Below, in pieces: positions 24,001 to 27,682 of a stretch of 34,918 bases of DNA (its first letter is position 1; every line of letters begins with the position of its first letter). This DNA is from Ophiothrix spiculata (Eukaryota > Echinodermata > Ophiuroidea > Amphilepidida > Ophiotrichidae): assembly GCA_000969725.1 (NCBI GenBank), contig JXSR01S073381.1; one strand, written 5' to 3'. Position numbers and translations under genes: made by a program. Under the pieces are notes generated by a model. The model was not told the origin of the DNA, did not search any database, and saw only the letters and a program-made list of their open reading frames with translations.

Positions 24001-26563
24001 ATTTATTAATACAGTATATAATACTTGATAGACTTGCAAGATGGATATCTGGATCTGATAAATTGCAACACCCTAATTTTTAAGTCAAATGCCGAGGGAA
24101 CCAATGGCATTTATGTAATTTATATAATTCGGCTGAAAGTCAGGCTAATCCCAATAGTATACACATATAGGCCTATGCATTAAAATCGATGCCTCCATTG
24201 TGTGAAAGACAGAATATTGGATTTTTTTTATAAATATTTTAGATGCAGGAGGAAATCAAAGTGCTCGGAGAAAACCTGAGAGGATGAGTACGGATCGACG
24301 ACCAAATTGACGTACAATCGTACAACCTTGGTCTGACCAGAAATCAAACCCGGGCCGCAGTGGTGAAAGGCGAGGGAAAAAACGCTGCACCAACCCGTCC
24401 CGGCGTCCCCTAAACCAAGGAGGCATTCCCATTCAAAACCAAGGAGCAGTTTGAGTAAAGTTACTTGCCCAAGGAAACAGAAAGACACCAGGGCTTGAAC
24501 TTGAAACCTCTGTATTATGAGTCATGTGCTCTAACAACTTGGACATCTCCCTCAAACTCTTTGAATTTTGTGTTCATTTTTGGCCCCTGAAAATTGATTC
24601 TACCCCAAAATTTTGGGTAACCTCAAAAACCAATTTTTAAACCTCCAATGTCAAAAAGCACCTGTTTTCCTTAAAACACATGATATCCACTTCAGAATAC
24701 ATTTGTAAACCTCCAATGTCAAAAGCACCTCTTTTCCTTAAAACACATGATATCCACTTCAGAATACATGTGCCCCCCCTCCCTTGGGGAACCACCTGAA
24801 TCAAGTGATATATAATCTGAATAGCCGACTCTGAATTACAAATTAGAAGTGACAAAAATGGTCTGAGGCATTTCCATACCAAGGCCTTGACACAGAATAG
24901 TTCTTTAAAGCATGTTTTTACAAGTAAAGAATTCAGGAAAAGAGCATTTGAGAACAATTATTACGAAAATAAAAATGTATTAGGCTACAGAAGCAATAAA
25001 AAAATACAGTATTTTTTAAAATAAACTTTCCTTTCATTTACACATTTACATATTAAGATATCCAGTGTGTTACTTAAAAAAGACAGAAAATCTACAACAA
25101 ACATGGCCAATTTTGAAAATGGTACAAAATTATCTTATATTATCTTTTGTAAACAGTGGGTAAAATGGTAACTTTGATGCCTGGGGGTGGCACTTGAAGA
25201 AAAAAGTGGTACGCATGCTCGTCATAGCACCTCAAAATCGGACCCTAAATGTCGTAATCATGTACAGCAAATTCCAACCCTTAATGGCGTAAAATATTCA
25301 ATATCATACCCCTAAATGTCATATAAAATTGACCCCTAAATGGCGTAATGGACATTTGACCCCTTAATGGCGTAACACACTGAAATGATGGACCCACAAC
25401 GGCGTACCACACTATTTTCTGCTATTAAAAAAAATACAGTATAATACATTGGAAGCCATTTCTGTTATATCTCTTAGTATTTTAGAATAGGTGGCGAAAA
25501 GAGTGACCTTAAAGTCGGAGATATCGTAAAACGATTACCCTTAATGTCAAAAATTACCCAAAAAGGCATCCCTTTTTTATAAAGATGTCGACGAAGCCAA
25601 TGGGCCAACATCTGGCCCTTTTTCAACGTTTTTTCTAACAAGCATGCGTACCACTTTTTTCTTTGAGCACCCCTGGGCTTCGATGGATCTATCAAGATGC
25701 TTGCCCTAAAAAATTCCAATTTAATTTATAAGAATTAACACGCATTATGAGAACTTTCCAATTATTGAAACTCTCAATTCAATAACTCTATACTTCCCTT
25801 CCCCTTCTTACAATGATATTTCCTTTACTTGTCTGTGCCAACACCTGGCTATTAATGGGACATCATTAACAAGATGAAGTGCCAGCTGATCTGCATTTAA
25901 AAGAACAATGACTTAATACGATTTCTAATATATGGAGACACTGCAAAACATCTTTATACAAGGGTTCTCAACAAAAATGTGTCTTTTTTAGTTAGAATTG
26001 CAAGAAACTATTTAAACAAACAAGGACAAGGAGTCTTAACAAAATGATGACAATACAAGGGGTCTCAACAAAATGGTGACCAATACAAGGGGTCTCAACA
26101 AAATGATGACCAATTTAAGAGGTCTCAATAAAATGATGACCAAGATATACAACGAGCATCGACAAAATGATGACCACCTGATACAAGAGGCCTCAACAAA
26201 ATTTGATTTCTTGAGGGGTGAAAAGATGTAAGTATACAATGAGTCTCAACAAAAACCTTCAGAACTTTGCTTATTTAAAAAATGACGTACCTCAAAGTAG
26301 TTTTGTCCCAATGAAAGCTGTGGCTCCATAATGCACACACCGGGTTTGCCAGATCCGTCTGGTACATAGACCATGGTATCGTCGCGCCATCGCAGCAAAA
26401 CTCTTTCTTGCCAGACGTTGAGCTGATGTTGGTTAGCTTGCTGGTTTTGTCGTATATCGTAGGCGTTCATGAACATTGGGGGGATGATAGGGCGCCCTCT
26501 GCCCTTATACATTTGTCGTAGTCTATTGAAGGGGAATGGTGGGATTGGTGGCTGACCGTCCAT
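4746..26563 (-). CDS. SPRYD3: SPRYD3 orthologue, complete 8-exon coding region (span)
   Basis: The CDS joins, in transcript order, 26563-26291, 23243-23113, 22207-22069, 17649-17467, 12850-12643, 9323-9209, 7409-7184 and 4880-4746: 1410 nt, 469 residues plus stop (vertebrate SPRYD3 is about 440). All introns are GT-AG and the phases agree across every junction (0,2,0,0,1,2,0). The product has two SPRY/B30.2 domains: the first about residues 50-205, the second about 240-469 with an acidic insert near 395-420. SPRY domains are protein-interaction modules; there is no signal peptide, membrane segment or enzyme motif, so a soluble intracellular adaptor is inferred. The family's molecular function is poorly known. 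Matches to vertebrate SPRYD3 include DDWGRLHDV, HPGW, GSGVGDPFGPRC, GDIMGCGIMFPRDY and the C-terminal FFTRNG...DLRPLSG. Identification is from memory of the family, not a search. Confidence 0.93.
4881..5278. other. SPRYD3 intron 7, 3' part, no recognised feature
   Basis: Intron sequence upstream of exon 8; only the acceptor and its pyrimidine tract (TTTTATTCTCCAG) are interpretable. Confidence 0.5.
5281..5362. repeat. 41-bp tandem repeat, two copies
   Basis: CTCGCAGACACAACAACCAC starts at 5281 and at 5322; the units are identical over their length (each ending in TTTTTAATACAA), so the duplication is recent. Confidence 0.85.
5363..5769. other. intron 7 sequence, no recognised feature
   Basis: Includes GATAGGGTAGGAGTAGGGTA low-complexity sequence near 5661-5680; otherwise nothing is recognised. 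Confidence 0.4.
5770..6505. repeat. ~158-bp satellite-like tandem array rich in TGACCT half-sites
   Basis: The phrase TCAGG(G/T)GTT(C/A)ATGAGTTATGA recurs at about 5777, 5936, 6091, 6256 and 6414, giving spacings of 159, 155, 165 and 158 bp. Each unit is packed with TGACCT (AGGTCA in reverse). TGACCTTGA, the reverse of the estrogen-related-receptor/SF-1 site TCAAGGTCA, occurs exactly at least six times, and TGACCTTGG several more. The array lies in SPRYD3 intron 7. Confidence 0.9.
6506..6870. repeat. dispersed repeat abutting the satellite
   Basis: Contains CACCAAGTTTCATTACCATA, TATGGTTTAGGAGATAT and later CATACGGTTTCCGAGATTTG, then a GGACGGCGGACGGCGAACGG minisatellite-like stretch. The two 'accatagcccttatggtttaggagat'-type phrases look like internal repetition of a mobile repeat whose head is the satellite array. 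No coding sequence; the 70-residue frame at 6678-6890 follows the repeat, not a gene. Confidence 0.5.
7010..7200 (-). repeat. tandem duplication of exon 7 donor region
   Basis: TTTTCATGCATGGATTCCAC followed by ATGCAATTACAATTTCCAAA (from about 7012) recurs as TTTTCATGCTTGGATTCCAC and ATGCAACTACAATTTCCAAA (from about 7119), offset about 107 bp. The similarity runs into the splice donor: AATACTCACTTGTACT at the real exon 7 end and AATAATCACTTGAGTG in the copy. The copied donor reads AAGTGATT rather than AAGTGAGT and is probably dead. Confidence 0.75.
7184..7409 (-). CDS. SPRYD3: SPRYD3 coding exon 7 (acidic insert)
   Basis: 226 bp (223 with the alternative acceptor), residues 350-425. The acceptor is a NAGNAG site, GATTATTAGCAG|CGATG, usable at 7409 or 7406. 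The donor is AAAGTACAA|GTGAGT, phase 0. The translation begins SDEGDSDDEVAIVKEW, passes through NRFNQLEHRLAHDNF and a strongly acidic run (DFPDDDEYEEYL then DEEEEIEEYIDK), and ends AGTKVQ. Vertebrate SPRYD3 has a comparable EGDSDD start and a poly-Glu run here, inserted in SPRY domain 2. The middle of the exon is lineage-specific. The donor end is duplicated in the intron at about 7010-7085. Confidence 0.92.
7731..8031. mobile_element. TTAA-flanked MITE, piggyBac-like ends
   Basis: Perfect 18-bp inverted ends: TTAACTCTTTCACTCCGG at 7731 and its exact complement ending at 8031. The outer TTAA is the probable target duplication, and CTCTTT after TTAA resembles piggyBac-type termini (CCCTTT). 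301 bp, no transposase. It lies in intron 6. Confidence 0.85.
8189..8740 (+). repeat. tandem array of tRNA-derived SINE units
   Basis: Units begin with TCTTGACCCC(C/T)(T/G)CGAG at 8189, 8444 and 8722 (spacings 255 and 278; the third is only a start). Each carries a shared body (AAGTATTAATTTCTCATATTT, TTTCGCTAGAAATAAT, GAAGGCCTATAGAT) and a tRNA-like block ending GTCCCAGGTTCAAGT. Unit 1 has lost the middle of the tRNA block; unit 2 keeps it. Confidence 0.8.
8636..8706 (+). ncRNA. tRNA-like (Cys-type) promoter block of a SINE
   Basis: The A box TAAGCTCAGTGGTAGAGC (from 8642) and B box GGTTCAAGTCC (8685-8695) are close to RNA polymerase III consensus. The T arm CCAGG-TTCAAGT-CCTGG pairs perfectly and the D arm pairs GCTC/GAGC. 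The putative anticodon loop CTGCAAC would read GCA, and the GAGGTCCC after it resembles tRNA-Cys. Acceptor and anticodon stems pair poorly, so this is a SINE head or pseudogene, not a working tRNA. Confidence 0.7.
8939..9207 (-). repeat. exon 6 duplicate copies (two spare ~117-bp units)
   Basis: The 117-bp unit from GTGNCCAGAC..TTAGGCC through the exon 6 donor and the block encoding CHKGDIMGCGIMFPRDYKMD is present three times. The third (9172 onward) is the real exon. Spare copies start at 8939 and 9055 (offsets 116 and 117). Both keep the perfect GATAG|GTAAGA donor. The copy at about 9083-9160 has an open, phase-1-compatible frame after CACACTATAG; the copy nearer 8960-9045 has a TGA in the same frame. 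Confidence 0.9.
9209..9323 (-). CDS. SPRYD3: SPRYD3 coding exon 6
   Basis: 115 bp, residues 312-349 plus two bases. The acceptor is CTTTATTTTGTAG|ATGATGG; the donor is GATAG|GTAAGA, phase 2. It encodes DDGKIFKGSGVGDPFGPRC, then HKGDIMGCGIMFPRDYKMD, nearly identical to vertebrate SPRYD3. Its 3' two-thirds and donor are repeated twice more downstream in the intron (8939-9170). I assign the primary exon to the copy that carries the full 5' part and a pyrimidine-rich acceptor. Confidence 0.95.
9324..9980. other. intron 5 sequence between exon 6 and the LINE
   Basis: Unique-looking AT-rich intron. Its end, GCCCTGCACTCTGGAT (9965-9980), matches part of the short MITE at 676-805 and marks the LINE 3' junction. 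Confidence 0.5.
9981..12440 (-). mobile_element. 5'-truncated LINE, CR1/L2/jockey-like
   Basis: A non-LTR retrotransposon in the same orientation as the host gene, in intron 5. It retains the end of the endonuclease-RT linker, the reverse transcriptase, the C-terminal domain and a 3' UTR of about 300 bases. It ends in AATAAATATTATTAT, a signal plus short (ATT)-type tail rather than poly(A), as in CR1/L2-type elements. The AP endonuclease and ORF1 are missing. The 3' junction lies directly after CTCTGGAT of an older repeat. Confidence 0.85.
10279..12432 (-). CDS. LINE reverse transcriptase ORF (N-terminally truncated, frame intact)
   Basis: About 717 codons without a stop. Numbering from the open-frame start at 12438: linker with NLPWMTKEIRKL (74-85) and NPKRFWSYVG; RT fingers SPGPDEILPVFLK (229-241) and GSYRPVSLTSVLGKVMEK; QFGFRKGRN; palm motif A LDFSSAFDKVDH with Asp 362; SVPQGSVLGPILFSLF (about 418-433); catalytic box FADD (448-451); KLLGVTFS; thumb; and a C-terminal domain ending in FFNSL...LPRLWNGIPPNVKD. 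No RNase H follows, which fits the jockey/CR1/L2 group. The missing N-terminal endonuclease means it cannot be autonomous. The intact frame suggests a recent insertion. A TAA lies seven codons upstream of the ATG. Confidence 0.93.
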   Translation of the reverse strand: MSPLKAKSNIKKSVYCLNKADFNQLKYNLCNFQWYTCFDQTDVDVMWNNFESSLKTCIDSSVPKKLVKKNKNLPWMTKEIRKLCTKKKMLYKRSKRSKSAAAQQQFKDCSSKLKSLVRKSHAKYTYNISNEYQTNPKRFWSYVGSKRKCSDNSCFSIDGDIVNDTDSIASAFNKHFSSKFDGMYDPIDLTLLDDSPPIHGGTSISFNPFTVGEVLEVLKNLNTSKSPGPDEILPVFLKVCCTELAPILCNLFNAFISKGEVPAAWKDANVVPIYKGSGKPKDDVGSYRPVSLTSVLGKVMEKLVSVRMVDYIDDNGILSDNQFGFRKGRNCEQMLSKFYHYVSKSLDARSCNLVDGIFLDFSSAFDKVDHNLLVTKLYSLGFRGPLLSWIQKFLFMRRQRVVFKGSFSDWSLVTSSVPQGSVLGPILFSLFVDHINSMVYSPLFQFADDHSIVRPILSSNAHDILQQDIINVFEWSVANRLPLNLSKCSVMHMTRSDSPKFCNSYSMGDATLDEVSDFKLLGVTFSKDLSFDTHINSVTNKVSKLSGFIIRCTKDMSSAALLNLFKSLVLPHLIYCIFVWAPFQGNHIDRLDRVQRKITRVVFYRRSIDVECRPSYEERLTKLSLLKYEDSCKFHRLVFGFKLMNGLLPASFDQTVHFSKINNSRLLHVTARSSSFFNSLFVSLPRLWNGIPPNVKDCHDLAIFKSECRSFFIKLYC
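12643..12850 (-). CDS. SPRYD3: SPRYD3 coding exon 5
   Basis: 208 bp, residues 243-311 plus one base. The acceptor is TATATTTCAG|GTCCTT; the donor is CATGCAG|GTATGT, phase 1. It encodes VLAYAGRGKTIADVGLAQA, then HYFELEIVDPGKNCYIAIGL and KKRHPGWNFGSIAYHA, the start of SPRY domain 2 and one of the most conserved parts of the protein. It is too short an open frame to be picked up by length alone; I found it by scanning for the expected SPRY motifs. Degenerate copies of its first 60 or so bases plus the acceptor region lie upstream at about 12905-12985 and 13018-13050. Confidence 0.95.
12905..13050 (-). repeat. duplicate copies of exon 5 acceptor end
   Basis: Exon 5's first 60 or so bases, with the splice acceptor, recur upstream. 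One copy (about 12905-12985) carries CTATGCTGGGCGTGGGAGAC against the exon's CTATGCCGGGCGTGGGAAGA; a one-base loss leads to a TAG, and its acceptor is CCTG instead of TCAG. A shorter third copy (13018-13050) keeps TTTCAG|GTTCTTGCCTATGC. The spare copies are degenerate and unlikely to code. Confidence 0.85.
13113..13267. mobile_element. palindromic MITE, TA-flanked
   Basis: Ends TAATGGTTTATTCAGAGTCT at the left and its exact complement at the right. The whole 155 bp is close to palindromic, with inner CATCGACG / CGTCGATG and CACGTGCTAT / ATAGCACGTG pairs. TA at both edges suggests a Tc1/mariner-type target. In SPRYD3 intron 4. Confidence 0.85.
13268..14118. other. intron 4 sequence, no recognised gene
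   Basis: Contains a 79-residue frame at 13405-13644 that is just T-rich hydrophobic translation. No splice-supported or conserved coding sequence. Confidence 0.5.
14122..14198 (-). ncRNA. tRNA-derived SINE head (minus strand)
   Basis: On the minus strand: CTTCCGTGGCTCAGTGGTTA then AGGCGTTCGACTCATAAAC (A box and anticodon-like arm), a longer middle piece, and GTGGGTTCAAGCC (B box). The order, spacing and A/B boxes are those of a tRNA-derived SINE, with a Leu/Ser-like long variable region. Stems pair imperfectly, so it is not a functional tRNA. Confidence 0.6.
14199..14822. other. intron 4 sequence, no recognised feature
   Basis: AT-rich; nothing coding or repetitive could be bounded. Confidence 0.45.
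14823..15156. mobile_element. T2/Kolobok-type MITE
   Basis: TTAAAGGAGCTTGGTCCGAT at the left and, in reverse complement, TTAAAGGAGCATGGTCCGAT at the right: a 20-bp terminal repeat with one mismatch. TTAA is the target duplication and the ends fit the TTAAAGGRR motif of T2-family MITEs mobilised by Kolobok transposases. 334 bp, non-coding. Confidence 0.88.
15157..15555. other. intron 4 sequence, no recognised feature
   Basis: Nothing recognised apart from AT-rich intron sequence up to the LINE relic. Confidence 0.4.
15556..15913 (-). pseudogene. decayed LINE reverse transcriptase fragment
   Basis: Across shifted frames of the minus strand: FGVIIDNDLKWG, then (frameshift) AKKANNKMFMLRKLKEA, then (frameshift) VYKGYLCPCLEYAAPLW and SAGLTQQQENHL. 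This is the LGV.(I/F)...L.W...I, ANK..FMLR.LK and Y..Y(I/L)RP.LEYA.P.W series of the RT thumb region in non-LTR retrotransposons. At least two frameshifts, so an old relic. It is cut at its upstream side by the MITE beginning at 15914. Confidence 0.85.
15914..16132. mobile_element. MITE (family also at 21614), inserted next to LINE relic
   Basis: Left end TATTATTGTTTCAAATAAAT with TTTCAGACACGAA; right end in reverse complement CTATTGTTGTTTCGGACATGAA. It shares interior strings (GTATCCACAAGCTGTGACAAG, TCCAATCAGTAAT, CGCAGTA/TACTGCGAC) with the reverse complement of 21614-21858. No transposase. Confidence 0.8.
16133..16539. other. intron 4 sequence, no recognised feature
   Basis: No coding, RNA or bounded repeat seen. 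Confidence 0.4.
16548..16990. mobile_element. hAT-like non-autonomous element with poly-G ends
   Basis: Flanked by the 8-bp direct repeat GACCTCGG (16540-16547 and 16991-16998), typical of hAT insertions. Ends are CAGGGGGGGGG at the left (after CCC) and CCCCCCCCCTG at the right, each followed internally by a GAGTA/TACTC-type match. The interior is a degenerate array of GGGGTCTTTCAGTGACAAA-like phrases. The 64-residue frame at 16634-16828 is repeat translation. Confidence 0.75.
17080..17290. repeat. degenerate tandem repeat
   Basis: The phrase GCCCAAGTAGATTTGA recurs at about 17082, 17173 and 17231 in variant forms (GGGCCCAGGTAGATTTGA), each preceded by TTTTCATGCTTGCT-like sequence. Spacing is irregular at 58-92 bp. 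Confidence 0.55.
17308..17440 (-). repeat. duplicate copies of exon 4 donor end
   Basis: The end of exon 4 plus 30 bases of intron are repeated with a 93-bp offset (ATGATGAATATTCATAAGCC at 17341 and 17434; CAATCTCCCC at 17398 and 17491). In the exon frame the copy has TGA in place of the TGT of DSCED and an extra base in GATGATTTTGGGG, so it is broken, although GTAGGT at its donor survives. A third partial copy lies at about 17308-17340 (CCAGTCATCTTTACATCAGT). Confidence 0.88.
17467..17649 (-). CDS. SPRYD3: SPRYD3 coding exon 4
   Basis: 183 bp, residues 182-242. The acceptor is TTCTAAATTTAG|ATAATG; the donor is GGACAG|GTAGGT, phase 0. The translation runs IMKKVIPIPARGMCPAVSM through DSCEDDWGRLHDVTVHGQ. 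It finishes SPRY domain 1 (G(L/M)(F/C)PAV.M, family pattern GLFPAVGMHS) and gives the linker DS.ED.WGRLHDV.V that is characteristic of SPRYD3. Immediately past the donor, inside intron 4, lie one clear and one partial degenerate copy of the exon's 3' end (17308-17440). Confidence 0.93.
17650..18134. other. intron 3 end, with (ATCA)n microsatellite
   Basis: A pure tetranucleotide run of ATCA/TCAA repeats lies at about 17968-18001. Near 18085 the phrase TTTCTTACCCAAGGAAACAA resembles TACTTGCCCAAGGAAACA at 24461, possibly a shared SINE piece. Confidence 0.5.
18135..18496. mobile_element. T2/Kolobok-type MITE
   Basis: Ends TTAAAGGGGCAATTCATGAT and, in reverse complement, TTAAAGGTGCAATTCATGAT; TTAA at both edges. 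362 bp, no coding sequence. Fits TTAAAGGRR on one side, with one mismatch on the other. In SPRYD3 intron 3. Confidence 0.88.
18497..19379. other. intron 3 sequence, no recognised feature
   Basis: AT-rich, no gene signature. It leads into the duplicated block starting near 19385. Confidence 0.45.
19385..20090. repeat. direct duplication flanking the assembly gap
   Basis: About 250 bases from GGGAACTGACATGACAGACT (near 19385) are repeated from GGATCTGACATGACAGACTG (near 19860): shared AAATCACGAAGGCC, CTGCCTAGACAAGAATCTAC, GAGTATCGCATCTGATTACA and TTGAACCAAG. The offset is about 475 bp, and the 210-N gap lies between the copies. Confidence 0.9.
19633..19842. other. assembly gap (210 N)
   Basis: Run of undetermined bases in intron 3. 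Any frame spanning it is an artefact. Confidence 1.
20091..20599. other. intron 3 sequence, one solo T2-like end
   Basis: AT-rich; at about 20524-20532 the minus strand reads TTAAAGGGA, a T2-type terminus with no visible partner. Otherwise nothing. Confidence 0.35.
20600..20857. mobile_element. MITE with GCCAAGAAAAAA ends
   Basis: The left end TAAGCCAAGAAAAAAAC continues to TTGTTGTGTTGCC; the right end in reverse complement is TAAGGCCAAGAAAAAAAAAT continuing to TGTGTTGCC. 258 bp, with an inner AAATTGGGTGC/GGGTCGGTC region and no coding frame. Confidence 0.8.
20858..21435. other. intron 3 sequence, no recognised gene
   Basis: AT-rich. At 21375-21385 GGATTCGAAC resembles the reverse complement of a pol III B box, perhaps a SINE remnant on the minus strand. 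Confidence 0.35.
21436..21600 (+). mobile_element. tRNA-derived SINE (plus strand)
   Basis: The head has A box-like AGGTAGCGCAGGGGTA, a CTTTGCACC loop-like piece and B box GGTTCGATCTC. The body has AGGTTTTCCTCC and CTCCGGTTTTCCTCCTGCAT, a conserved SINE tail also found in opposite orientation at 24238-24420. Not a functional tRNA. Confidence 0.65.
21614..21858. mobile_element. MITE, same family as 15914-16132, opposite orientation
   Basis: Left end CTATTGTTGTTTCAAATAAT; right end in reverse complement CTATTATTGTTTCAAATAAA, both followed by a (T)CGGACACGAA motif. 245 bp. The 65-residue frame at 21658-21855 is wholly internal and spurious. Confidence 0.85.
22069..22207 (-). CDS. SPRYD3: SPRYD3 coding exon 3
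   Basis: 139 bp, residues 135-181. The acceptor is TATATTATAG|ATTTTATG; the donor is AAAGAG|GTATGC, phase 0. It encodes (I)FYDGAASASKSCRNGDRVG, then VGIKLEEI and finally PVFFTLNGKE. This is the C-terminal half of SPRY domain 1, with the canonical GDR(I/V)G.GI strand followed by the (I/V)FFT.NG hairpin. The split Ile codon (AT|A) joins correctly to exon 2. Confidence 0.92.
22208..23112 (-). other. SPRYD3: SPRYD3 intron 2
   Basis: Besides the 12-bp hairpin, it holds a partial relative of the 676-805 MITE at about 22365-22430 (CCATTTACAAACGATGGGG, AATAAATTATTGGCCTATA) and AACCTAACTCTAAATCTAAC simple sequence near 22285. No exon could be supported. Confidence 0.55.
22472..22499. repeat. perfect 12-bp stem hairpin
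   Basis: CAGAGAGGTGCT then AAAT then AGCACCTCTCTG: a perfect inverted repeat with a 4-base loop in SPRYD3 intron 2, flanked on both sides by CTCTTACC. Confidence 0.85.
23113..23243 (-). CDS. SPRYD3: SPRYD3 coding exon 2
   Basis: 131 bp, residues 92-134 plus two bases. The acceptor is TTTTTTTACAG|GTTGAAG; the donor is GAGCAT|GTGAGT, leaving phase 2. The translation runs VEVINVGLGKDTLRIGLA and ends EEGTSIGFCINEGS, the middle of SPRY domain 1 (family pattern FEV.IVDSG...IAVGL). The GW..SVAYHADDG signature seen in vertebrates is replaced here by a more divergent GTSIGFCINEG stretch. The duplicated intron sequence starting at 23255 begins only about 11 bases upstream of this acceptor. Confidence 0.9.
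23255..24060. repeat. 160-bp tandem duplication, second copy split by a foldback insert
   Basis: TACACCAGAAAT.AGAAAGAG begins at 23255 and 23415. Copy 1 runs through TATACAGTACTTGATAGACT to GGATCT. Copy 2 breaks after TATACAGTA (about 23529) and resumes at TACTTGATAGACTTGCAAGA (24022). The about 490 bp between is an insertion containing the hairpin at 23521-23671. All within intron 1. Confidence 0.85.
23521..23671. mobile_element. foldback hairpin in intron 1
   Basis: ACAAATATATACTGAC, AGATCTCTGG, TTAAAACTATGG and AGTGACTAAAAT are each matched by their complement in reverse order about 60 bases further on. Near 23872-23945, CCGTAAATAGTCTTT occurs three times directly and once inverted (ACTATTTACGGGTTTTT). 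Confidence 0.8.
24238..24440 (-). mobile_element. tRNA-derived SINE (minus strand)
   Basis: The minus strand reads GGTTGGTGCAGCGTTTTTTC, CTCGCCTTTCACCACTGCGG, then CCGGGTTTGATTTCTGG (B box-like) and a tail with CAGGTTTTCTCCGAGCACTT and GATTTCCTCCTGCATC, the same tail as the SINE at 21436-21600. An adjacent, possibly separate tRNA-like piece lies at about 24490-24550 (minus strand TTAGAGCACATGACTCATAA ... GTTTCAAGTTC). Confidence 0.65.
24441..25171. other. intron 1 sequence with a short duplication
   Basis: A 68-bp unit (AACCTCCAATGTCAAAA(A)GC ... CACTTCAGAATACAT) is present twice at about 24640-24770. No exon seen. Confidence 0.6.
25180..25677. mobile_element. hAT-like MITE with 38-bp inverted ends
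   Basis: The left end CCTGGGGGTGGCACTTGAAG and the right end in reverse complement CCCAGGGGTGCTCAAAG both continue into AAAAAAGTGGTACGCATGC. Flanks CTTTGATG (25172-25179) and CTTCGATG (25678-25685) look like an 8-bp target duplication with one change. The interior has degenerate CCTTAATGGCGTAA-like phrases; the 81-residue frame at 25474-25719 is spurious. Confidence 0.82.
26033..26205. repeat. minisatellite, ~30-35-bp units
   Basis: Units of the form GG(G/A)GTCTCAACAAAATG(A/G)TGACCAATACAA recur five or six times with drift, about 100 bases downstream (in transcript sense) of the exon 1 donor. Confidence 0.8.
26291..26563 (-). CDS. SPRYD3: SPRYD3 coding exon 1 (start codon exon)
   Basis: This exon encodes residues 1-91. 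It opens MDGQPPIPPFPFN and ends LSLGQNYFE at donor GAG|GTACGT, phase 0. The block WQERVLLRWRDDTMVYVPDG to NYFEV aligns with the start of the first SPRY domain of SPRYD3. The ATG at 26563-26561 has a good context (G at -3, G at +4). Four bases further upstream lies a convincing acceptor (TAATACAG|TGGC), so the exon probably begins at 26567 and a further 5' exon, non-coding or with a few codons, lies upstream. The N-terminal 45 residues are proline- and glutamine-rich and not clearly conserved. The true start could therefore lie in an upstream exon. Confidence 0.88.
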
Positions 26564-26804
26564 GCCACTGTATTACAAAAGGAAATAACAAATTGTATGG
26601 TTTAAATAAAAACGAAATTACAAAAGACACATCTTGTAAATTTTGACCAAATTTATTAAGCTTCAGCAAACATTGTGACAAAATTGTACACGTATGGTTT
26701 CTCGATGTGTCGAAATGAAATCTCATTTGTCGACAAAACTGGGCAAGTAAAATTTCATAAAACCTTACGTTTGTCAATTTATAGCTGTTTATTAGCAGTT
26801 TATT

Positions 26805-27274
26805 GAGGTATTGATGACTCTTCATCTTTCAAGTCGTCGATGTATCTATCACCTATATTATTAACTAAGGTTTCTGTCGTGTAGCATAAATAATTTAATA
26901 CTTACTAGTTGTTCGTCATTTACAAAGTTCTGATTTTAAAGCTATTACGATGGTTCACAACAAGAAAGTTACAAAATATAAATTTTACATCAGCCATATT
27001 GTGGTGCGCAGAAAAAAACTAGCACATGACTATATTATATATGCAAGTCTATCCAAGTCTACGTCTAAAACGGGTCACTAAGCTTATCCAAATAATTACG
27101 ATTTTCCAGAAAAAGCAATAATTTGATAAACTCTATATTGACACATGTCGACGTCGACAATAAATTATTGCACCATGTTGACATGAGAAAACTGTCTCGA
27201 CAGAAACTTTAAAATAATATAGAAGGTGATAGATACATCCATGACTTGAAAGATGAAGAGTTATCAATACCTTA
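26805..27274. mobile_element. inverted-repeat element in the 5' flank
   Basis: AGGTATTGATGACTCTTCAT then CTTTCAAGTCGTCGATGTAT and CTATCACCTATATTATT at the left are matched in reverse complement at the right (AGGTATTGATAACTCTTCAT and CTTTCAAGTCATGGATGTAT). Arms of about 60-80 bp, 470 bp in total, no coding capacity. It starts about 240 bases upstream of the exon 1 acceptor. Confidence 0.78.
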
Positions 27275-27374
27275 AGTCAAAATCAGCCCACAAAAATGCA
27301 GTTTAGGTTACCAGTCAAAAATGCTATCATCTCACCTTAGCTCAGTATACACATTGCAACAAACTTACCAAAAA

Positions 27375-27575
27375 ACACCATAATCTTGCTAATTTAACTT
27401 TAAGACTTAACTCTGAAATAGCTTATAGGTGATGCGAGCGGTCATTAATTGCTTCCATTACGGATCTTATCAAAAAATAACTAAAATCTTGCTAATTTAA
27501 CTCAAAGACTTAACTCAGAAATAGCGTTTAGGTGATGCAAGCGGTCATTAATTGCTTCCATTACGGATCTAGATG
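27375..27575. repeat. 103-bp tandem duplication
   Basis: TCTTGCTAATTTAACT begins at 27384 and 27487, followed in both by AGACTTAACTC, GGTGATGC(G/A)AGCGGTCAT and TTGCTTCCATTACGGATCT. Confidence 0.85.
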
Positions 27576-27682
27576 GCGAGATGTGTCAACTTTGGAAATA
27601 GGTCTCAAAACTACTGCAGGATATTAAGACCCTGGAAGCAATAATCTAATTAGCCTATCATCAACATAGACTATGATCATCT

